From Acidimicrobiia bacterium (GTDB taxonomy: Bacteria > Actinomycetota > Acidimicrobiia > IMCC26256 > JAMXLJ01): DNA of 64,000 nt. A program made the translations under genes and the position numbers. Below are positions 1 to 7,628 of the stretch, one piece after another. Position 1 is the stretch's first letter; every line of letters begins with the position of its first letter. The notes under the pieces were generated by a model that saw only the letters and a list, made by a program, of their open reading frames with translations, did not search any database and was not told where the DNA came from. The stretch is taken from the NCBI GenBank assembly GCA_035651955.1, contig DASRES010000001.1, forward strand, positions 1 to 64,000, written 5' to 3'.

Positions 1-140
1 TCGGGCGCGACCACGTGCGCGAGGCGCGACTCGTCGACGTGTTCGTGCGCGCCGCGCTCGGCACCGGTGCGAGCGTCCGGGTCATCCCCGCGCACGGCGG
101 CGCGACCGGCAACGTCGGCGCCGTGCTGCGCTGGAGCTAG
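1..140 (+). CDS. C-terminal end of a Vms1/baeRF-like protein (partial)
   Basis: An open frame enters from the left edge and stops at 138-140. The 45 visible residues end in a pattern like PAHGG-x5-GVGAVLRW. This resembles the last strand and helix of the actinobacterial Vms1/Ankzf1 (baeRF) family, related to eukaryotic release-factor domains and peptidyl-tRNA hydrolysis. The family call rests on remembered similarity of this short tail only, so it is tentative. Its stop codon overlaps the stop of the convergent radical SAM gene (shared bases 137-140). Confidence 0.45.
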   Translation, partial: GRDHVREARLVDVFVRAALGTGASVRVIPAHGGATGNVGAVLRWS

Positions 141-1210
141 AAGACGCCGCGGTACATGGAGCAGCCCCGGCACACTTCGGGTGGTGTGTCGGTGAGCAAC
201 GCCGCCCGGAACTCGCGGTAGGGCTCGGACCGCCACACGGCGCCGAACGCCCCGGGCCGGTCCACCCGCCCGAGCACGACTCGGTCCGCGCCCATCACCA
301 TGCAGCACGGCTGCACCCGCGCGTCGTGCGTCACGTACGCGGAGTCCCACGGCCACGTGCATCCGGGCGTCCCCGCAGCCCGTGACACGGGCCGTTCCTC
401 GAGCTCCGGCAGGCGCAGGTCGACGCCCGTCTCGTGCGCGACGCGGCGCGCCTCGTCGAACACATCCCGCGCGCCGCGATCACCGGCCCACAGCGCCTGC
501 GTGGACGTGAACGCGCGGATGTCGTCGAACCCGGTGTCGCACTGCGTGTCGGAGAAGTCGTGAGACAGGTTCTGGACCCGCAGCGTCGGGATGCCCCACG
601 ACGCCGTCAACCGGACGAGGTCGGGGAGCTCGGCGACGTTCGTGCGCATCGCGACGAACACGACCGACAGCGTGGGCCGGTCGCCACCGAGCCGCTCCTT
701 CACGCGCGCGAGCCCGGCGGCGTGACGCGCGACGCGATCGAACTCGTCGCGACCCCGCACGTACGCGTACGTCTCGCGACGCGCGCCGTCGACCGACACA
801 TGCAGCCAGTCGATCCCCGCCTCGATGAGCTGCTGCGCCTTGCGCTCGGTGAGCAGCGTGCCGTTGCTGTTGAACCCGACGCGCACGCCGCGCGCCGACG
901 CGTAGCGCACCATCGCGAGCAGGTCGGGGTTCAGGAGCGGCTCGCCGAGGCCCTGGAGCGTGAGCTTCTCGAGGTCGGGGAGGTCGTCGACGAGCACGCG
1001 GAACGTGTCGAACGACATGCTCCCTGCGACGCGGTTGACGGGCGGCCGGTAGCGCACGAGGCACATCCGGCATCGGAGGTTGCACGCCGCGGTCACCTCG
1101 AGCTGCAGCTCTCGCGGTGTCGACGGCGTGAGCGTGCCGACGTCGGTCTCGGGGGCGGTCGGCAATGGCGTCTCCTCCGTCGACGGACGGGTGCGACGGG
1201 ATCGGTGCAC
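137..1210 (-). CDS. Radical SAM/SPASM-domain protein
   Basis: A 357-residue protein with the radical SAM iron-sulfur motif C-x3-C-x2-C at Cys43, Cys47 and Cys50. It is followed by the conserved GEPLLNP segment and a C-terminal SPASM-type cysteine cluster (Cys284, 302, 303, 347, 350) expected to bind auxiliary iron-sulfur clusters. Enzymes of this build modify peptides, sugars or cofactors by radical chemistry. The substrate cannot be read from the sequence, and no obvious precursor peptide lies next to it. The frame opens with GTG at 1208-1210; the first about 30 residues are poor in signal, so the true start may lie further in. The PqqD/kinase cassette 5 kb away could be related but is not contiguous. 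Confidence 0.85.
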   Translation of the reverse strand: MHRSRRTRPSTEETPLPTAPETDVGTLTPSTPRELQLEVTAACNLRCRMCLVRYRPPVNRVAGSMSFDTFRVLVDDLPDLEKLTLQGLGEPLLNPDLLAMVRYASARGVRVGFNSNGTLLTERKAQQLIEAGIDWLHVSVDGARRETYAYVRGRDEFDRVARHAAGLARVKERLGGDRPTLSVVFVAMRTNVAELPDLVRLTASWGIPTLRVQNLSHDFSDTQCDTGFDDIRAFTSTQALWAGDRGARDVFDEARRVAHETGVDLRLPELEERPVSRAAGTPGCTWPWDSAYVTHDARVQPCCMVMGADRVVLGRVDRPGAFGAVWRSEPYREFRAALLTDTPPEVCRGCSMYRGVF

Positions 1211-1298
1211 CGCCTACCCGGAGGTCGGCACCTCGCAACCGTGCAGGAGCCGTGTCGCCGTGTGCATGCACGGATGTCGAGCGGGGTAGGCGGGCGCG

Positions 1299-1433
1299 AT
1301 GCGAGTCGTGGTGACCGGGGCGACGGGCAACGTCGGGACGAGCGTCCTCACCGCGCTCGACCAGGCACCCGAGGGGTACGACATCTTCCAGAAGACGCTC
1401 GACGGCTGCATCAAGGTCGTGCTGCGCCCGTGA
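1299..1433 (+). pseudogene. Chimeric gene remnant: epimerase N-terminus joined to alcohol dehydrogenase C-terminus
   Basis: A 44-codon open frame. Its first about 20 codons read as the start of an NAD(P)-dependent epimerase (MRVVVTGATGNVG, the Rossmann glycine motif). Its last about 22 codons read as the end of a zinc-dependent alcohol dehydrogenase (GYDIFQKTLDGCIKVVLRP). Everything between is missing, so the frame looks like the scar of one in-frame deletion. Its TGA overlaps the GTG of the formate/nitrite transporter gene in the GTGA arrangement common in this window, which suggests the lost dehydrogenase gene once preceded that transporter. It is unlikely to be functional. Confidence 0.7.
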
Positions 1434-2296
1434 CCGCGCACATCCCGGGCCTGCCGGCCGGGACGGGGCCCGTTCCGTCGGCGCGCGAGACCGAGGGTCC
1501 CGACGTGGAGCTGCGCGAGCGGTTCGAGCGCTCGGTCGACGAAGGGGCCCGTCGACTGGGTCGGTCGTGGCCGTCGTTGTTCGCGACCGGCGTCGTCGGT
1601 GGTCTCGACGTCGGCGCCGGCGTGCGCGCGCTGCTCGTCGTCGAGCACCAGACGCACGACGAGATGCTCGGCGCGGTCGCGTTCACGATCGGGTTCGTTG
1701 CGCTGACGCTTGCGCACAGCGAGCTCTTCACCGAGGACTTCATGATGCCGGTCGTCGCGGTCGTCGCGCGCCAGGCGCGCGTGCGCGAGGTGATCCGCCT
1801 GTGGAGCGGGACCGCCGCCACGAACCTGCTCGGCGGCTGGATAGCCACCGGGCTCACGATTGCCGCGCTCCCGCACCTGCGCGCGACGGCGATCGCCGCG
1901 GGCACCCACTACACCGCGATGGGCATCGGGTGGCGGTCGTTCGCGTCGGGGATCCTCGGCGGCGGCGCGATCACGCTCATGACGTGGATGGAGCGCGGCA
2001 CGGAGTCGATGGTCGGCAAGCTCGCGGCCGCGGTGTCGATCGCCTTCATCCTCGCGGCGGGTCCGCTGAACCACGCGATCGTCGCGTCACTCCTCATGTT
2101 CGCGGCGATCCACGCGCACGCGCCGTTCGGTTACCTCGACTGGGCCGCGTCCGCGTCGTGGGCCGCGCTCGCGAACATCGTCGGTGGGGTGGGTCTCGTC
2201 ACGGTGTTGCGCCTGATCCAGATCGGCCGCGACCCCGTCGCCGAGGAGCGTCGACGCGCACCGGGCCAGCCTCGGGAGCACCACGACGACGTTTAG
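1430..2296 (+). CDS. Formate/nitrite transporter family membrane protein
   Basis: About 288 residues. After a hydrophilic N-terminal stretch of about 45 residues come several hydrophobic segments, including the LAHSELFTEDFMMPV region typical of the FNT (FocA/NirC) channel family. These are pentameric inner-membrane channels for small monovalent anions such as formate, nitrite or hydrosulfide. The specific anion cannot be inferred. The GTG at 1430 overlaps the stop of the upstream remnant by four bases; a GTG near 1505 is an alternative start. A DsbA-like gene follows 29 bases after the stop. Confidence 0.8.
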   Translation: MTAHIPGLPAGTGPVPSARETEGPDVELRERFERSVDEGARRLGRSWPSLFATGVVGGLDVGAGVRALLVVEHQTHDEMLGAVAFTIGFVALTLAHSELFTEDFMMPVVAVVARQARVREVIRLWSGTAATNLLGGWIATGLTIAALPHLRATAIAAGTHYTAMGIGWRSFASGILGGGAITLMTWMERGTESMVGKLAAAVSIAFILAAGPLNHAIVASLLMFAAIHAHAPFGYLDWAASASWAALANIVGGVGLVTVLRLIQIGRDPVAEERRRAPGQPREHHDDV

Positions 2297-2325
2297 TCGC
2301 GACGCCCCGCGGGCACCTGCTCCCC

Positions 2326-3018
2326 ATGGACGTGCGGCCGGGGACCATCGCCGTCTACTCGGACGTCGGCTGCCCGTGGTCGCACGTCGCGGTCTTCCGG
2401 CTCCTCCGGGCACGCCACACCGCGGGCCTCGACGACGCGGTCACGCTCGACCACCGGCCGTTCCTGCTCGAGGAGGTCAACCGCCAGGCGACTCCGCGCC
2501 GTGTCCTCGAAGCCGAGATCCCCGTCCTCGCGAACCTCGAGCCCGACGCCGGTTGGCAGGTGTGGCCGCGTTCGCCGTACGAGTGGCCGGTGACGACGCT
2601 CCCGGCGATGGAAGCCGTGCAGGCCGCGAAGGCCCAGGGGCTGCGCGCGTCGGAGACGCTCGACCGCGCGCTGCGGGTCGCGTTCTTCCGCGACGGCCGG
2701 TGCATCAGCCTGCGTCACGTCGTCGTCGACGTCGCGCGCGAGGCCGACGGCGTCGACGGCGACGTCGTCGCACGAGCGCTCGACGACGGGTCGGCCCGAG
2801 CCGTCCTCATGCGCGAGTTCGCGAGCGCGCGCGAAGTCGCGAAGGGCAGTCCCCATGTGTTCCTCGCGGACGGGACGGACGCCGCGAACCCCGGCGTCGA
2901 GATGCACTGGGAGGGGCGCCACGGGCACGGCTTCCCGCGCGTCGACGCCGACGACCCGTCCGTCTACGACGCCCTCGTCAAGCGCGCGGCGGCGACCGAG
3001 CCCGGAGACCGGCCGTGA
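2326..3018 (+). CDS. DsbA/FrnE-like thioredoxin-fold oxidoreductase with CPWS site
   Basis: A 230-residue protein of the DsbA family (thioredoxin fold with helical insertion). The active-site position reads Cys-Pro-Trp-Ser (around residues 15-18), so the resolving cysteine is replaced by serine. The C-terminal GSPHVF segment carries the expected cis-proline region. There is no signal peptide, so it should be cytoplasmic, like FrnE or 2-hydroxychromene isomerase relatives. With a single active-site cysteine it may act as a glutathione- or mycothiol-type transferase or isomerase rather than a dithiol oxidase; that is inference. ATG 2326 is the first start. The TGA overlaps the next gene's GTG. 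Confidence 0.75.
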   Translation: MDVRPGTIAVYSDVGCPWSHVAVFRLLRARHTAGLDDAVTLDHRPFLLEEVNRQATPRRVLEAEIPVLANLEPDAGWQVWPRSPYEWPVTTLPAMEAVQAAKAQGLRASETLDRALRVAFFRDGRCISLRHVVVDVAREADGVDGDVVARALDDGSARAVLMREFASAREVAKGSPHVFLADGTDAANPGVEMHWEGRHGHGFPRVDADDPSVYDALVKRAAATEPGDRP

Positions 3019-4076
3019 ACCGCATCAAGCGCCTGCTCGGGCGCGCGGACGACTACCAGCAGGCGCACCTCGCGCTCGGGTTCCCGCTCGCCGTCGTGAA
3101 GAAGTTCGGCGACGACCAGGCCGGCAACCTCGCGGCGCTCATCGCGTACTACGGCTTCTTCTCGCTGTTCCCACTTCTGCTGGTGCTCGTCACCGTGCTC
3201 GGGTTCGTGCTCTCCGGCAACCCGCACCTCCAGCACGACATCCTCAACTCGACGTTCTCGCAGTTCCCGATCATCGGGGACCAGCTCCGGACCAACATCC
3301 ACTCGCTCAACGGCAGCGGCATCGCGCTCGTCATCGGCATCATCGGGACGCTGTACGGGGGTCTCGGCATCTGCAACGCGGCGCAGAACGCGTTGAACCA
3401 GGTGTGGCAGGTGCCCATGACCGAGCGACCCGGGTTCCTGCCCCGCACGTTGCGCAGCCTGCTCCTGCTCGTCGTCGTCGGCGGCGGGATCCTCGTGACG
3501 ACCGCCGTCAGCGGCTTCGGGTCCGGCAAGGGGACGATCGGCATCGGCCTGCGCATCGCCGCGATCGTGGTGTCGCTCGTCGCGAACTTCGGGTTGTTCG
3601 TGCTCGCGTTCCGGGTCCTCACGGTGCGCGACGTCGCGATCCGGGACCTCGTGCCGGGCGCCATCATCGCCGCGGTCGCGTGGCAGATCCTGCAGATGGT
3701 CGGCGGCTACTACGTCACCCACACGCTCAAGAACGCGAGCCAGGTGTACGGGTTCTTCGGCATCGTCATCGGTCTGCTCGCATGGATCTACCTCGAGGCG
3801 CAGATCGTCCTGTACGCGGCCGAGGTCAACGTCGTGCGCGCGCACAAGCTGTATCCGCGCGCGATGTTCCCGCCGCCCACGACCGAGGCCGACCGGCGGG
3901 CCTACGACGAGTACGCCCAGGTCCAGCAGCGCCGGCCGAGCGAGGACATCGACGTCACGTTCGACGAGCGGCGCGAGCAGCAGGAAGCGGCCGAACGTGA
4001 CGGCGAGCCGTCGCCCGCGCGCGACGGGACTCCGCGCGACACGCGCCTGCCGTACGGCTCGCGCAGCCGACGGTGA
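3015..4076 (+). CDS. YihY/virulence factor BrkB family membrane protein
   Basis: A 353-residue integral membrane protein of the YihY/BrkB family. The conserved N-terminal NLAALIAYYGFFSLFPLLL segment is visible, with about six hydrophobic segments up to residue about 275. A hydrophilic, charged C-terminal tail of about 70 residues follows. The molecular function of the family is not settled; the old RNase BN name is not supported. GTG at 3015 overlaps the upstream stop (GTGA), and its own stop overlaps the next gene the same way, so it sits in a co-translated run of three genes. Confidence 0.85.
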   Translation: MNRIKRLLGRADDYQQAHLALGFPLAVVKKFGDDQAGNLAALIAYYGFFSLFPLLLVLVTVLGFVLSGNPHLQHDILNSTFSQFPIIGDQLRTNIHSLNGSGIALVIGIIGTLYGGLGICNAAQNALNQVWQVPMTERPGFLPRTLRSLLLLVVVGGGILVTTAVSGFGSGKGTIGIGLRIAAIVVSLVANFGLFVLAFRVLTVRDVAIRDLVPGAIIAAVAWQILQMVGGYYVTHTLKNASQVYGFFGIVIGLLAWIYLEAQIVLYAAEVNVVRAHKLYPRAMFPPPTTEADRRAYDEYAQVQQRRPSEDIDVTFDERREQQEAAERDGEPSPARDGTPRDTRLPYGSRSRR

Positions 4077-4450
4077 CGAAGGACGACGCGCGGCGTGCGG
4101 TGAGCGCGATCGCGTGGTCGCGCGTCGCATTCGGTGTCGCGGCGATGGCTGCCCCCGTGACCGCGGCGCGCCTCTGGACGGGCGAGGACGATCGCGGCCC
4201 GCTCACACGCGTCATGGTCCGATCGCTCGGCGCGCGCGACGTCGCGCTCGGGCTCGGCGCGGTCCTCGCGTTGCGTCACGACGCGCCCGTCCGCGGCTGG
4301 GTCGAGGGCGGCGGGCTGGCCGACGCCGCCGACACCGTCGGCACGCTCCTCGCGTTCCGCGCGCTGCCGAGAGCCCGGCGCTGGCTCGTCCTCGCGACGT
4401 CCGCGGCCGCGATGGCGTCGGCCCGGATCCTCTCGACGTCCGTCGACTGA
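4073..4450 (+). CDS. Small hydrophobic protein of unknown function
   Basis: A 125-residue protein with alternating alanine-rich hydrophobic stretches and the phrase SLGARDVALGLGAVLAL, a pattern I associate with small actinobacterial membrane proteins of no known role. Two to four short membrane segments are plausible. The GTG start overlaps the stop of the YihY/BrkB gene by four bases, so it is probably translated with it. No catalytic motif is visible. Confidence 0.65.
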   Translation: MTKDDARRAVSAIAWSRVAFGVAAMAAPVTAARLWTGEDDRGPLTRVMVRSLGARDVALGLGAVLALRHDAPVRGWVEGGGLADAADTVGTLLAFRALPRARRWLVLATSAAAMASARILSTSVD

Positions 4451-4464
4451 CGCGCGCAACTGAC

Positions 4465-4480
4465 GCGCGCCCCGGCGCGC
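4465..4480 (+). terminator. Short G+C hairpin after the membrane protein operon
   Basis: GCGCGC at 4465-4470 pairs with 4475-4480 around a CCCG loop, 14 bases after the stop codon. No T-run follows, so it is only a possible terminator. A 12-base direct repeat (ACTGACGCGCGC) overlaps its left arm. Confidence 0.35.
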
Positions 4481-4550
4481 CGTATACAAGTCTCTGTCAC
4501 GGTGTTACGGTCCCGCCCTGCAGCGACGTATGGACCTTGGGGGAGGGCCG

Positions 4551-5885
4551 ATGCGCGTGACGCTGTCGGGAGCGGTGGTCGCGCTCGTCGCGCTGACGCT
4601 GGCCGCGTGCTCGAACGCGAGCACCGGGGGAGGCCGGTCGTCGAAGCAGACGTCGACGACGGCGACCGACGCGCCGGGCACGCCGAACGTCGCGTCGAAC
4701 GGCAGGTTCCCGCCCGTCGACCAGCCGGGCGTCACGCCGACGGAGATCCGCGTCAGCGGCGTCGCCGCGGTCACCAACCCGCTCGGGGTCAAGTACGCGT
4801 CGGCGTTCGACGGCGTGCAGGCCTACTTCGACATGGTCAACAGCGAAGGCGGGATCTACGGCCGCAAGCTCGTGCTCGCGAACCGCCACGACGACCAACT
4901 GGTCGCGAACCGCCGCGAGGTCGAGGCGATCCTCGACCAGGACCATCCCTTCGCCGTCCTGCCGGTCGCGACGGTGCTGTTCACGGGGGCCGACCTGCTC
5001 GCGAAGGCCGGTGTGCCGACGTTCGGCTGGAACATCCAGGACGAGTGGGCCGGTCCCCCCAACTTCTTCGGCCACACGGGTGCGCTCTGCCTCAGCGTCG
5101 ACTGCGCGAGCGCGGCGTGGCCGTCGATCGCGTACCGCTTCCACAAGACGCGCGTCGCCGTCCTCGCCTACAGCGTGGCGCAGTCCGCGAACTGCCTCGA
5201 CATGGTCGAGACGAGCTTCAAGCGGTACAAGAGCCCGGCGAAGGTCGTCTTCGCCGACAAGAGCCTCTCGTTCGGCGTCACGGACCTCAGCACGGACGTG
5301 AAGAAGATGCGCGACGCGAAGGTCGACCTCGTCACGACGTGCATGGACGCGAACGGCATGCTGACGCTCGCCCGTGAGATGCGCCAGCAGGGCCTGAACG
5401 CGCAGATGTTCCTCGCGAACGCGTACGACCCCGAGTTCATGGCCCGCAACGCGGGGTTCTTCGAGGGCGCGATCGTCCTCGTCCAGGAGGCCCCGCTCGA
5501 GACCCGCCCGCAGTTCGCCGCGTTGAAGAGCTTCGTCAAGTGGATGGACGAGCGCGGCTACGCGAAGAACGAGAACTCGCTGATCGGCTGGGTCAACGCC
5601 GACGAGTTCGTGACCGGCCTGCGCGGCGCAGGACCGAGCTTCACCCGCCAGAAGGTCGTCGACGCGCTCAACCAGCTGACCAGCTACGACGCCGGTGGGC
5701 TGATCGGTCCGATCGACTGGACCCGTCAGCACACCGACAAGAACTACCCGCTCGGCTGCGGCGCGTTCCTGAAGGTGCACGACGGGAAGTTCGTGCCCGT
5801 CCTCGGCGACCCGGGCAAGCCGTTCGTCTGCACCCGCGGCGTCGTCACGGACGTCACGAGGACGAGCTCGTTCACGAGGCAGTAG
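4551..5885 (+). CDS. Branched-chain amino acid-type ABC transporter substrate-binding lipoprotein
   Basis: A 444-residue lipoprotein. A signal peptide with the lipobox L-A-A-C places the lipidated cysteine near residue 19, followed by a Ser/Thr/Gly linker. The mature part shows the two-lobed type I periplasmic binding fold (LivJ/Leu-Ile-Val-binding family), with an early GVQAYFDMVNSEGGIYGRKL segment typical of the family. It should be anchored outside the cytoplasmic membrane and deliver a ligand to an ABC permease, but no permease or ATPase genes are adjacent, so ligand and partner are unknown. ATG 4551 is chosen over 4530 because a strong GGGGGAGG ribosome binding site precedes it and the signal peptide begins there. 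Confidence 0.85.
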   Translation: MRVTLSGAVVALVALTLAACSNASTGGGRSSKQTSTTATDAPGTPNVASNGRFPPVDQPGVTPTEIRVSGVAAVTNPLGVKYASAFDGVQAYFDMVNSEGGIYGRKLVLANRHDDQLVANRREVEAILDQDHPFAVLPVATVLFTGADLLAKAGVPTFGWNIQDEWAGPPNFFGHTGALCLSVDCASAAWPSIAYRFHKTRVAVLAYSVAQSANCLDMVETSFKRYKSPAKVVFADKSLSFGVTDLSTDVKKMRDAKVDLVTTCMDANGMLTLAREMRQQGLNAQMFLANAYDPEFMARNAGFFEGAIVLVQEAPLETRPQFAALKSFVKWMDERGYAKNENSLIGWVNADEFVTGLRGAGPSFTRQKVVDALNQLTSYDAGGLIGPIDWTRQHTDKNYPLGCGAFLKVHDGKFVPVLGDPGKPFVCTRGVVTDVTRTSSFTRQ

Positions 5886-5912
5886 CCGCGATGCGTCGCG
5901 GGGCGACATTGC

Positions 5913-5956
5913 GTGACCGCGAGCCACGGCGGGTACAACGCCCGTACCGCGGTCAC
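5913..5956. promoter_or_regulatory. Inverted repeat upstream of the kinase-fusion gene
   Basis: GTGACCGCG at 5913-5921 is repeated inverted at 5948-5956 with 26 bases between. It lies in the 154-base gap before the gene at 6040 and just after the stop of the binding protein. It could be an operator or a weak transcript end; nothing decides between these. Confidence 0.3.
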
Positions 5957-6039
5957 GACACCGCGTGCCGCGTCGGCGGTCTGTCCATTTCGGCGACTTT
6001 CTGGTACTTTCCCCGGCTCGGGGCCTGGGGGCGGGCAGG

Positions 6040-7335
6040 ATGGATCGGCACACACGTCGGGAGTTCTTGCGCCGCGGCGCCGTCGCCGGCGTCGTCGTCG
6101 CAGGCGTCCCGATCGTCCGGACGTTCGACGTCGCCGCGTTCGGACAGGCCGGCTCGACACCCGTCACCCCCGCGACGACCCCGACCAGCACGCCGACGTC
6201 CCCGGGCCCGCAGGTCCTGGCCGCTGAGCAGAGCCCGGCTGCGAAGCCCGCGGGCGGCTCGGGCGCCACCGTCGGTGGATCGAGCGGCACGTTCGACCCG
6301 GGCTCGCTGCCGTTCACCGGCGGGAACCCGGTCGCGCTCGGCACGGTCGGTGCCGCGACCGCCGGTGCCGGCGCCGCGCTCCTCCGATCGCGGCGGCGCG
6401 CGAGGGCGGCGGGCGTCGGCCACGACGCCGAGCCCGCGAAGCGCGCGCCGCTCGAGCGGCTCGACGACGTCCTCTGGGCGTACGAGACGCCCGTGCTCGG
6501 CGCCTTCGGATACGCGTTCACGGTACGGACCTCGGATGCGCGGCTCGGTCGTCACGTCGAGCAGCTGCTCGCCGCGTTCCGCTCGGCCTCGGGCGCGGCA
6601 CCCTCGACCGGCGCCGAGCCGCACGTGCTGTCGTTGCGTGATCGCGGCGCCGCGATCCAGCCGCGGTTCGCGTCGTACGTCGACGATCGTCTCGTCGCCG
6701 CGGATGCCGACGCCTCGCTCGTCCTGGCCGCGCTGCTGTCCGCGATCGACCGCGGCGCGGTCGAGGCGGCCGCGTCGACCCATCTGCTCGTGCACGGCGC
6801 GGCCGCGGGAACCCACGCAGGCTGCGCGCTTCTCGTCGGGCCGTCCGGGGCCGGCAAGACGACGCTGGTCACCGCGCTCGTTCGCTCCGGGCTCGGCTAC
6901 GTCGCGGACGAGATCGTCGCGTTCGCGCCGGGCTCCACCGCGGCGGCGTGCTACCAGAAGCCGATCTCCCTGGAAGGTCCGGCGCGGTTCCTCTCGGGTG
7001 ACCTCCGCGACGTCGCCGTGCTGGCACCCGGCCGCGCGGCGGCGCGCTGGCACGTAGCGCCCGCGATGCTGCGCGGCGACCCGCTCGCCCGGTCGTCGCC
7101 CGTCCGTGCCGTGTTCTCGGTGCGGCACCGTGCCGGGAGCGCGACGACGATCGATCCCATGAGCGAGAGCGACGCGCTCACGCTGCTCGTCGCGAACTCC
7201 TTCAACGGCGACCGCCTCGACGACGTCGCGTTCGACACCGCGTCCACCATCGTGCGTGACGCACCGGCGTTCCGCCTGTCGTTCGGCGATCTCGACACCG
7301 CGTGCGCGCTCGTGCGCCACGCGCTCGGCGCGTGA
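6040..7335 (+). CDS. HPr-kinase-like protein with N-terminal Tat signal and LPxTG-like membrane segment
   Basis: A 431-residue protein in two parts. Residues 1-125 look like a small exported protein: a twin-arginine signal (RREFLRRG from residue 6), a Thr/Pro/Ser linker, LPFTG at 90-94, a hydrophobic stretch at about 97-115 and a basic RSRRR tail. The rest is an HPr kinase/PEP carboxykinase-type domain with a Walker A motif GPSGAGKTT at 267-275 and a later ADE segment. If the hydrophobic stretch spans the membrane, the basic tail would leave the kinase in the cytoplasm. Its TGA overlaps the GTG of the PqqD gene, so the two are co-translated. ATG 6040 has a purine-rich site before it; an upstream GTG in frame is less likely. 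Function is unknown; related kinase-PqqD-nucleotidyltransferase cassettes exist in other bacteria without an assigned role. Confidence 0.75.
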   Translation: MDRHTRREFLRRGAVAGVVVAGVPIVRTFDVAAFGQAGSTPVTPATTPTSTPTSPGPQVLAAEQSPAAKPAGGSGATVGGSSGTFDPGSLPFTGGNPVALGTVGAATAGAGAALLRSRRRARAAGVGHDAEPAKRAPLERLDDVLWAYETPVLGAFGYAFTVRTSDARLGRHVEQLLAAFRSASGAAPSTGAEPHVLSLRDRGAAIQPRFASYVDDRLVAADADASLVLAALLSAIDRGAVEAAASTHLLVHGAAAGTHAGCALLVGPSGAGKTTLVTALVRSGLGYVADEIVAFAPGSTAAACYQKPISLEGPARFLSGDLRDVAVLAPGRAAARWHVAPAMLRGDPLARSSPVRAVFSVRHRAGSATTIDPMSESDALTLLVANSFNGDRLDDVAFDTASTIVRDAPAFRLSFGDLDTACALVRHALGA

Positions 7336-7628
7336 CGTTCGCGGCGCCGGCACCGGGCGTGCGCGCCGCGCGTTGCGCGGACGAGGTCGTCCTCCTCGAC
7401 TCGACGAACGCGCGCCTCCACGTCCTCGACGCGACGGCCGCGCTCGTGTGGCACTGCCTGGACGGCGAGACGAGCATCGACGAGCTCGTCCACGACATCA
7501 CGGCCGTCCTCGGCGGTGATCCTGCCGAGGTGCGCGTCTACGTGGACGCGCTCGTCGCACTCCTCGCGTCGCGCGAGCTCGTCGTCGTGGACGCCGCGCC
7601 GGTGTCAGCGCCGCTCGCGTCCGCGTAG
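7332..7628 (+). CDS. PqqD-family (RiPP recognition element-like) protein
   Basis: A 98-residue protein with the PqqD pattern: an N-terminal strand pair, LLDSTNARLHVLDATAALVW, then a helical region DELVHDITAVLGGDP. PqqD-like domains bind leader peptides and hand them to modifying enzymes. GTG 7332 overlaps the stop of the kinase fusion by four bases, tying the two together. The last 24 bases overlap the convergent nucleotidyltransferase gene. No precursor peptide gene was recognised nearby. Confidence 0.8.
   Translation: MTFAAPAPGVRAARCADEVVLLDSTNARLHVLDATAALVWHCLDGETSIDELVHDITAVLGGDPAEVRVYVDALVALLASRELVVVDAAPVSAPLASA

Noticed and set aside
434-1429. Long open frame on the plus strand running into the formate/nitrite transporter gene
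   Set aside because: It is antisense to the radical SAM gene, has Arg/His/Val-rich shadow composition and no family motif; the transporter begins at 1430.
5994-6004. Short sequence CGACTTTCTG shared with the rodA palindrome region
   Set aside because: Ten bases shared between two intergenic sites in 64 kb is not far from chance and no symmetry surrounds the first copy.
6040-6415. Stand-alone LPxTG protein ending before the kinase
   Set aside because: No stop codon or frameshift separates the two parts in the given sequence, so they are annotated as one gene.
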